A stretch of 64,000 bases of DNA, taken from Mansonella perstans. Lineage: Eukaryota; Nematoda; Chromadorea; Rhabditida; Onchocercidae. This document shows, one piece after another, positions 59,899 through 64,000 of the stretch (its first letter is position 1; each line of letters starts with the position of its first letter). A program made the translations under genes and the position numbers. Where the stretch lies: positions 62,001-126,000 of the forward strand of contig JBAMDO010000121.1 of NCBI GenBank assembly GCA_037074765.1, written 5' to 3'. Below the pieces are notes generated by a model, which worked only from the letters and a program-made list of their open reading frames with translations, was not told the origin of the DNA and did no database searches.

Positions 59899-60110
59899 CA
59901 GCTAGTGATAACAAATAGTCGTTTCTCCCCCGAAGGACCGCACTTTCGATACAGCTAGTGATAACAAATAGTCGTCTCCCTCCCGAAGGACCGCACCTTC
60001 GATACAGCTAGTGATAACAAATAGTCGTCTCCCTCCCGAAGGACCGCACCTTCGATACAGCTAGTGATAACAAATAGTCGTCTCCCTCCCGAAGGACCGC
60101 ATCTTCAATT
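59899..60110. repeat. 53-bp minisatellite, 4 copies, upstream of the elongase gene
   Basis: Copies begin at 59899, 59952, 60005 and 60058 (cagctagtgataacaaatag). Each carries a GC-rich core (cccgaaggaccgca) that stands out from the AT-rich surroundings. Copies 2 and 3 are nearly identical, and the first and last differ slightly. The array ends about 280 bp before the probable elongase start codon. Confidence 0.9.
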
Positions 60111-60388
60111 TCCTAAAACAATGGTCGGTACCAGCAACCGCCTCTTTTCATCCCCTCATTGCACTTTTTTCTCAACCCTCACCATGCGTCTTGAAGCAAT
60201 GAACTTTGGCACCCATCCAAGCTCGAAATTACTTCTTCGGTAGATTGGTTGTTTGATGTGTGGTTCGGGATGGAAAGATCAATCAGGGGAAGACGGTGAC
60301 GAGGTAGTCGTTGGACGAGGTTTCCGTCCTTTTCATTCATTTATGGATAATGCTTTGCAATTTAGCTTTCAACCATTTGTTGGTTCCG

Positions 60389-61959
60389 ATGTCTCAAATG
60401 GTAACACACGAGCGGGTCCTTGCTGCACCAAAGGTAAATGTGCTGCGTTTTGTTGAAATTATCACTTCACCTACATTTCCAGAGCAGGAATCTAAGGAAT
60501 GGATCCTGCAACATCAGGATTTCGCCATTCAGGTAATTTTCAATTTCCTATCATCGAAAGATGTATTTTTCAAATCACACTTCATGCTCGATTATTGAGA
60601 CTTGCAAAGGATCTTAATAATAAAAAGCTTATCTTTAATTAATAAAAAAAACTTACCTTCGTAAGTCATTTATATATATATATGTTTATTTAAAAAAACG
60701 AAAAAATCCTAGAAAAAATTTTCAAAAAAGAAAAACTTATCTTCGCAATAAAAAAGTTTATCTTCATAATTTAAATTTGATCATAGTAAGCATTGCACTT
60801 GAGGATTTTACTGTCAGATATCACATTTTACTATGCAAATTAACATGTTTTAGGCGTGCTTCGCTTACTTTTTTGTTATCTTTGGAATAAAATATGTTGT
60901 CATGAGAAATCGGGCACCATTTGATTTGACACTGCCACTGAATATTTGGAATGCTATTCTTGCACTATTCAGTATTGTGGGGACTGTTATGCTTTTTCCA
61001 GAATTTATTGGAACTATTCAAAATAATGGCTTTCAAGGTTTCTTTTTTTATTGTTATTCAAAGGTGATAGGGAGTGCCTAACTTTTAGGTAAATATTCTT
61101 ACGAAGTGGAGTGTTATTGCTGTTTTGCGAATTGCAGGATATTGAAATTATAGAGCGCATGATTTTAAAAAGAGAAAAATCGCCACATTGTTATCTTGTC
61201 TTATAATTTCAGCTTCCTATTGTAAGGTTTATGGTTTCACCAAGGGATCGAATGGTTTCTGGGGTTGGCTATTCATCGTATCAAAGCTATTCGAATTGGC
61301 TGATACCGTATTTCTAGTTCTGCGAAAGAAGCCACTTATGTTTCTTCACTGGTATCACCACATCCTCACACTCATTTATGCTTTCTACTCGTATCCACAT
61401 ACTCCCGGATTTAACCGTTGGGGCATTTTCATGAATTTCTTCGTACATGCGTTTATGTACAGGTATATTATAAGTTTGTTTTTTTAATTAGTCTGTTTTT
61501 TAATGATCTTCATTGTTATGTATTTTAACTGTGCAACCACAAGTTTTTTACCATTGTAACTTATAGCTACTATTTCCTATGTTCGATGAAGATGCGAATT
61601 CCACGTGGTGTCGCAATGTTCATAACATCGCTTCAAATTCTTCAGTTTGTGCTTAGTGTTCTGATACTTGCACACCTTGGAATATTAATTTATGTCAGGA
61701 AGGTTGGTAACTTTCGGTTTCTTACAGTTTCGAAATCCAAACGGTTGTTTTGGTGCAAGCTTACTTCCTCTTTTTGTACAGTTTTCTAAATTTATAAGTC
61801 AAGTTTTTTCAGGTAGACTGTGATTTCGATGACAACATTTTCAAGTTGGCACTCTTTATGGATATTAGCTATTTGATTCTTTTCATTAACTTTTTCTGCA
61901 AAGCTTATGTATTCGGTGGTGATAAATCGAAATACAAAATTGACAAAAAAAAACTCTGA
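60389..61959 (+). CDS. Very-long-chain fatty acid elongase (ELO-1/ELO-2 type)
   Basis: This is an ER membrane 3-ketoacyl-CoA synthase that adds two carbons to fatty acyl-CoAs. Five exons: 60389-60532, 60854-61037, 61213-61462, 61567-61702, 61813-61959; phases agree and give 286 aa (C. elegans ELO-1 is 288). The catalytic histidine box is FLHWYHHI. Family motifs upstream are KLFELADTVFLVLRKKPL and downstream FNRWGIFMNFFVHAFMYSYY. Several hydrophobic segments occur (FAYFFVIFGIKYVV, NAILALFSIVGTVMLF, ILQFVLSVLILAHLGILIY, FMDISYLILFINFF). The C-terminus DKSKYKIDKKKL is lysine-rich, as in ER-retained elongases. ATG 60389 was chosen by similarity of the first 20 residues to ELO-1; in-frame ATGs at 60350 and 60398 are alternatives. 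Which of ELO-1 or ELO-2 it matches cannot be settled by e eye. Confidence 0.93.
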
Positions 61960-64000
61960 AAGAAAAATTAGCTGCATTCCTTGAGGTTACTGCGTTTCAT
62001 CTGAACCGTTCATGGTTCATTTCAGCTAACCATTGTTTTTTGTAAGGTTTAACTTTTTTTCTCAACATTCAAAATATGCAATCTTTACGTAAACTATCAA
62101 AAAAAAAATATTACCATTAGATTAAATAGCTGATATTGTTGCTATTCTATAATATTGCCTTGTGCTTATTTGTTAATTTCTATTCCATTTGCGATCGTCC
62201 ATTTCACTTGAACGTTCGATTATACTTCCACGTCCTACAGGTATATGCTACAAACAGGGTATATGATATGATACGTTTATTGCGTTCTTTATTGTTTTAA
62301 AATATTGCAACCAAAGGTCTTCCGAAATATAACCATAAAATGGTTTCAAGATCAACACTTTTCTTGTTATTTCTTTTTCCGTTATATTCCTTCTGAAATT
62401 CGATACGAATTATAGTCAGCCTTGAATAAAATCTCCATTCTAACATTTATGGAAATAACATATATTTTCAGTTGATGAATAAAAGAAGGGAATGTCCATT
62501 GTTGGTATTTTAATCGATATTAGGAGTATATACTTTTCAGTGTTATTAAAGTTACATTGAAATTGGAAACTGGAGCATCACTTTTTTAAGTGTTCTCAAC
62601 ATTGAGGTTTCTAATAATGCCGCCTTGTTATTGGTAATCAGTCATATACGTATTACGTGTTACAGTCTTCTACAAGTTCGGTAAAATTTGAGGTTTTGAA
62701 GCTTCCAGTTCATTTATTATTAAAACAAAATTATATACAGTATGGTAACATATATGAGAGGAGAAATCAGGAAATAGTTTGATATGATCGGTGAAATGTA
62801 TTGAATAGATTAATGACAACATTTTTATGGCTTCGTCGTAATTTGGCTGCGATATATCCGTACCGCTGTTTGCTATGTTGCAGTTCCACCTAATGCTTGT
62901 TGTTCCGCTTTTCCATTATAGATCTGTAGAATTCTAATACATCTTATAAATGGGAACTGCAATCGGTAGTATAAAGGATGAAGACTTTGCTGGATAAAAA
63001 AAGGTTCACCGAAATCACTTGAAGAGCCAGTTTTCTTTTCTGCAAGTGCGTTATGCTACACGCATTTATGTGTTCGAAAATTAAGCAATTTTCTGGCGTT
63101 TTCTAAATTCAGCGTACGAGATGACATAGTATTGATTGTCTCAAACTGTTGATACAGATTTCATGGAGCGAAATGAGCTGATAGAACTGATAAAAAGGCA
63201 AATCTGGGTAGTGAAGTATGGTTGATATACTCCTTCCTTAATTTTTTATTGATAGATTTAGTCAATTTTTTTTTAGATTTTTCTGAGAAATCACTGTCTT
63301 GAATCTAATATCCGCAATCAGAATTTCGTAGTGTCATACTTGGGCCTACTGTAAATACGAGATGACACTATTTTTTCCGTTCTAGAAATTCCTAACATGC
63401 TTACAAAAATAACACACTAATGAATTTTTGCTTAAACACTTAAGTAAACAATAGCAGTACAGGCGATAATATCAATGTGAAACTGATTGCTATTAGAGAG
63501 GAAAAGTTAGGTGATATGAGCGTTGTACCAGTAGAAGGCTAAAAATTTAAACTAAAATTACGTCGATAAGCGTGGGCAGAAGGTTGGTATATGTGTCATG
63601 ATGGCGGATTGTATTTTACAAAAGATGCCGCTTCTTCAATTCGTAAAAGCAATGCCGGTTTTCGGAAGTCGTAGTAGGATTTCAGACGTTAATTCTAAGA
63701 TATGGCTCCATACTTTCTCTTTTGTTGACCTCATCTTTCTGGATCCCTGTCTCGCTCTCTCTCCCTCCGTTCCATCCGTTTATTTGTTTGTGTCAGCACT
63801 ATTTACTATTAATAAATACAATACAAGCACAAAAATATGTAATATTTACTTTCTTCAACTCATTTTAAAATCGCTAAAACAAAGGAAGTACCGCTATCAC
63901 TATTTATCATCAATATCATTAGAACTATATATTTATAACGAGCAACATATCACTTGACTGCTCAATAAACATAACTAAGCCTACGTCGTCTCCCATCTAA
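61960..64000. other. Downstream of the elongase, no gene recognised
   Basis: A possible elongase poly(A) signal (aataaa) lies near 62476. The ORF at 63598-63957 (+) begins with plausible residues but degrades to low-complexity sequence with no splice context. A new gene could start near the window edge. Confidence 0.4.

Larger units (their letters stand above)
49946..60388. other. 10 kb between divergent PKG and elongase genes, largely unexplained
   Basis: No recognisable gene lies here. The PKG promoter, and perhaps upstream PKG exons, should fall in this interval. Weak candidates are listed separately: minus-strand exon-like segments at 53240-53339, 53620-53700 and 58350-58402, a plus-strand ORF at 56656-56814, and minisatellites at 54333 and 59899. 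The remainder shows AT-rich sequence with many stops. Confidence 0.45.

Noticed and set aside
63598..63957. 119-codon plus-strand frame near the window end
   Set aside because: Its composition drifts to Tyr/Ile/Asn-rich low complexity, with no splice context or similarity.

Overview
This looks like a 64 kb piece of nematode nuclear genome. It is AT-rich, carries long A/T homopolymer runs, and has genes split into short exons by introns with GT...TTTCAG-type boundaries. All nine recognised genes are conserved animal genes. Several proteins read most like nematode forms (vinculin/DEB-1, PKG/EGL-4, ELO-1/2-type elongase). Intron sizes and base composition would suit a spirurine (filarial-type) worm, but that placement is inference. 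No bacterial, viral or transposon protein was recognised.

Layout: 1-2.18 kb no gene seen; 2.19-5.82 kb (+) NOP9 pumilio-repeat protein; 6.18-10.34 kb (-) phosphoacetylglucosamine mutase (PGM3/AGM1); 12.84-17.35 kb (+) telomerase reverse transcriptase; 17.96-18.66 kb (+) TAF13; 19.27-26.87 kb (-) vinculin; 26.9-30.7 kb non-coding with minisatellites; 30.72-33.21 kb (+) CCDC51/MITOK-like mitochondrial protein; 33.72-36.19 kb (-) methionine aminopeptidase 2 (first exon not found); 36.2-39.3 kb microsatellites plus one candidate membrane-protein exon; 39.33-49.95 kb (-) cGMP-dependent protein kinase with a 5.4 kb first intron; 49.9-60.4 kb a poorly explained stretch with weak exon candidates, one small ORF and two minisatellites; 60.39-61.96 kb (+) fatty-acid elongase; 62-64 kb no gene seen.

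The genes do not form one pathway. They serve rRNA processing, UDP-GlcNAc synthesis, telomere maintenance, TFIID, cell-matrix adhesion, mitochondrial K+ handling, N-terminal Met removal, cGMP signalling and lipid elongation. Exon models were built by hand from reading frame, splice-site consensus and intron phase; phases agree at every junction of the main models. The item most worth attention is the compact TERT, whose reading frame has an unresolved problem just after motif E. Other points are a tandem copy of the MetAP2 stop-codon region, five minisatellites, two intronic hairpins and several coding-like segments that no recognised gene explains.
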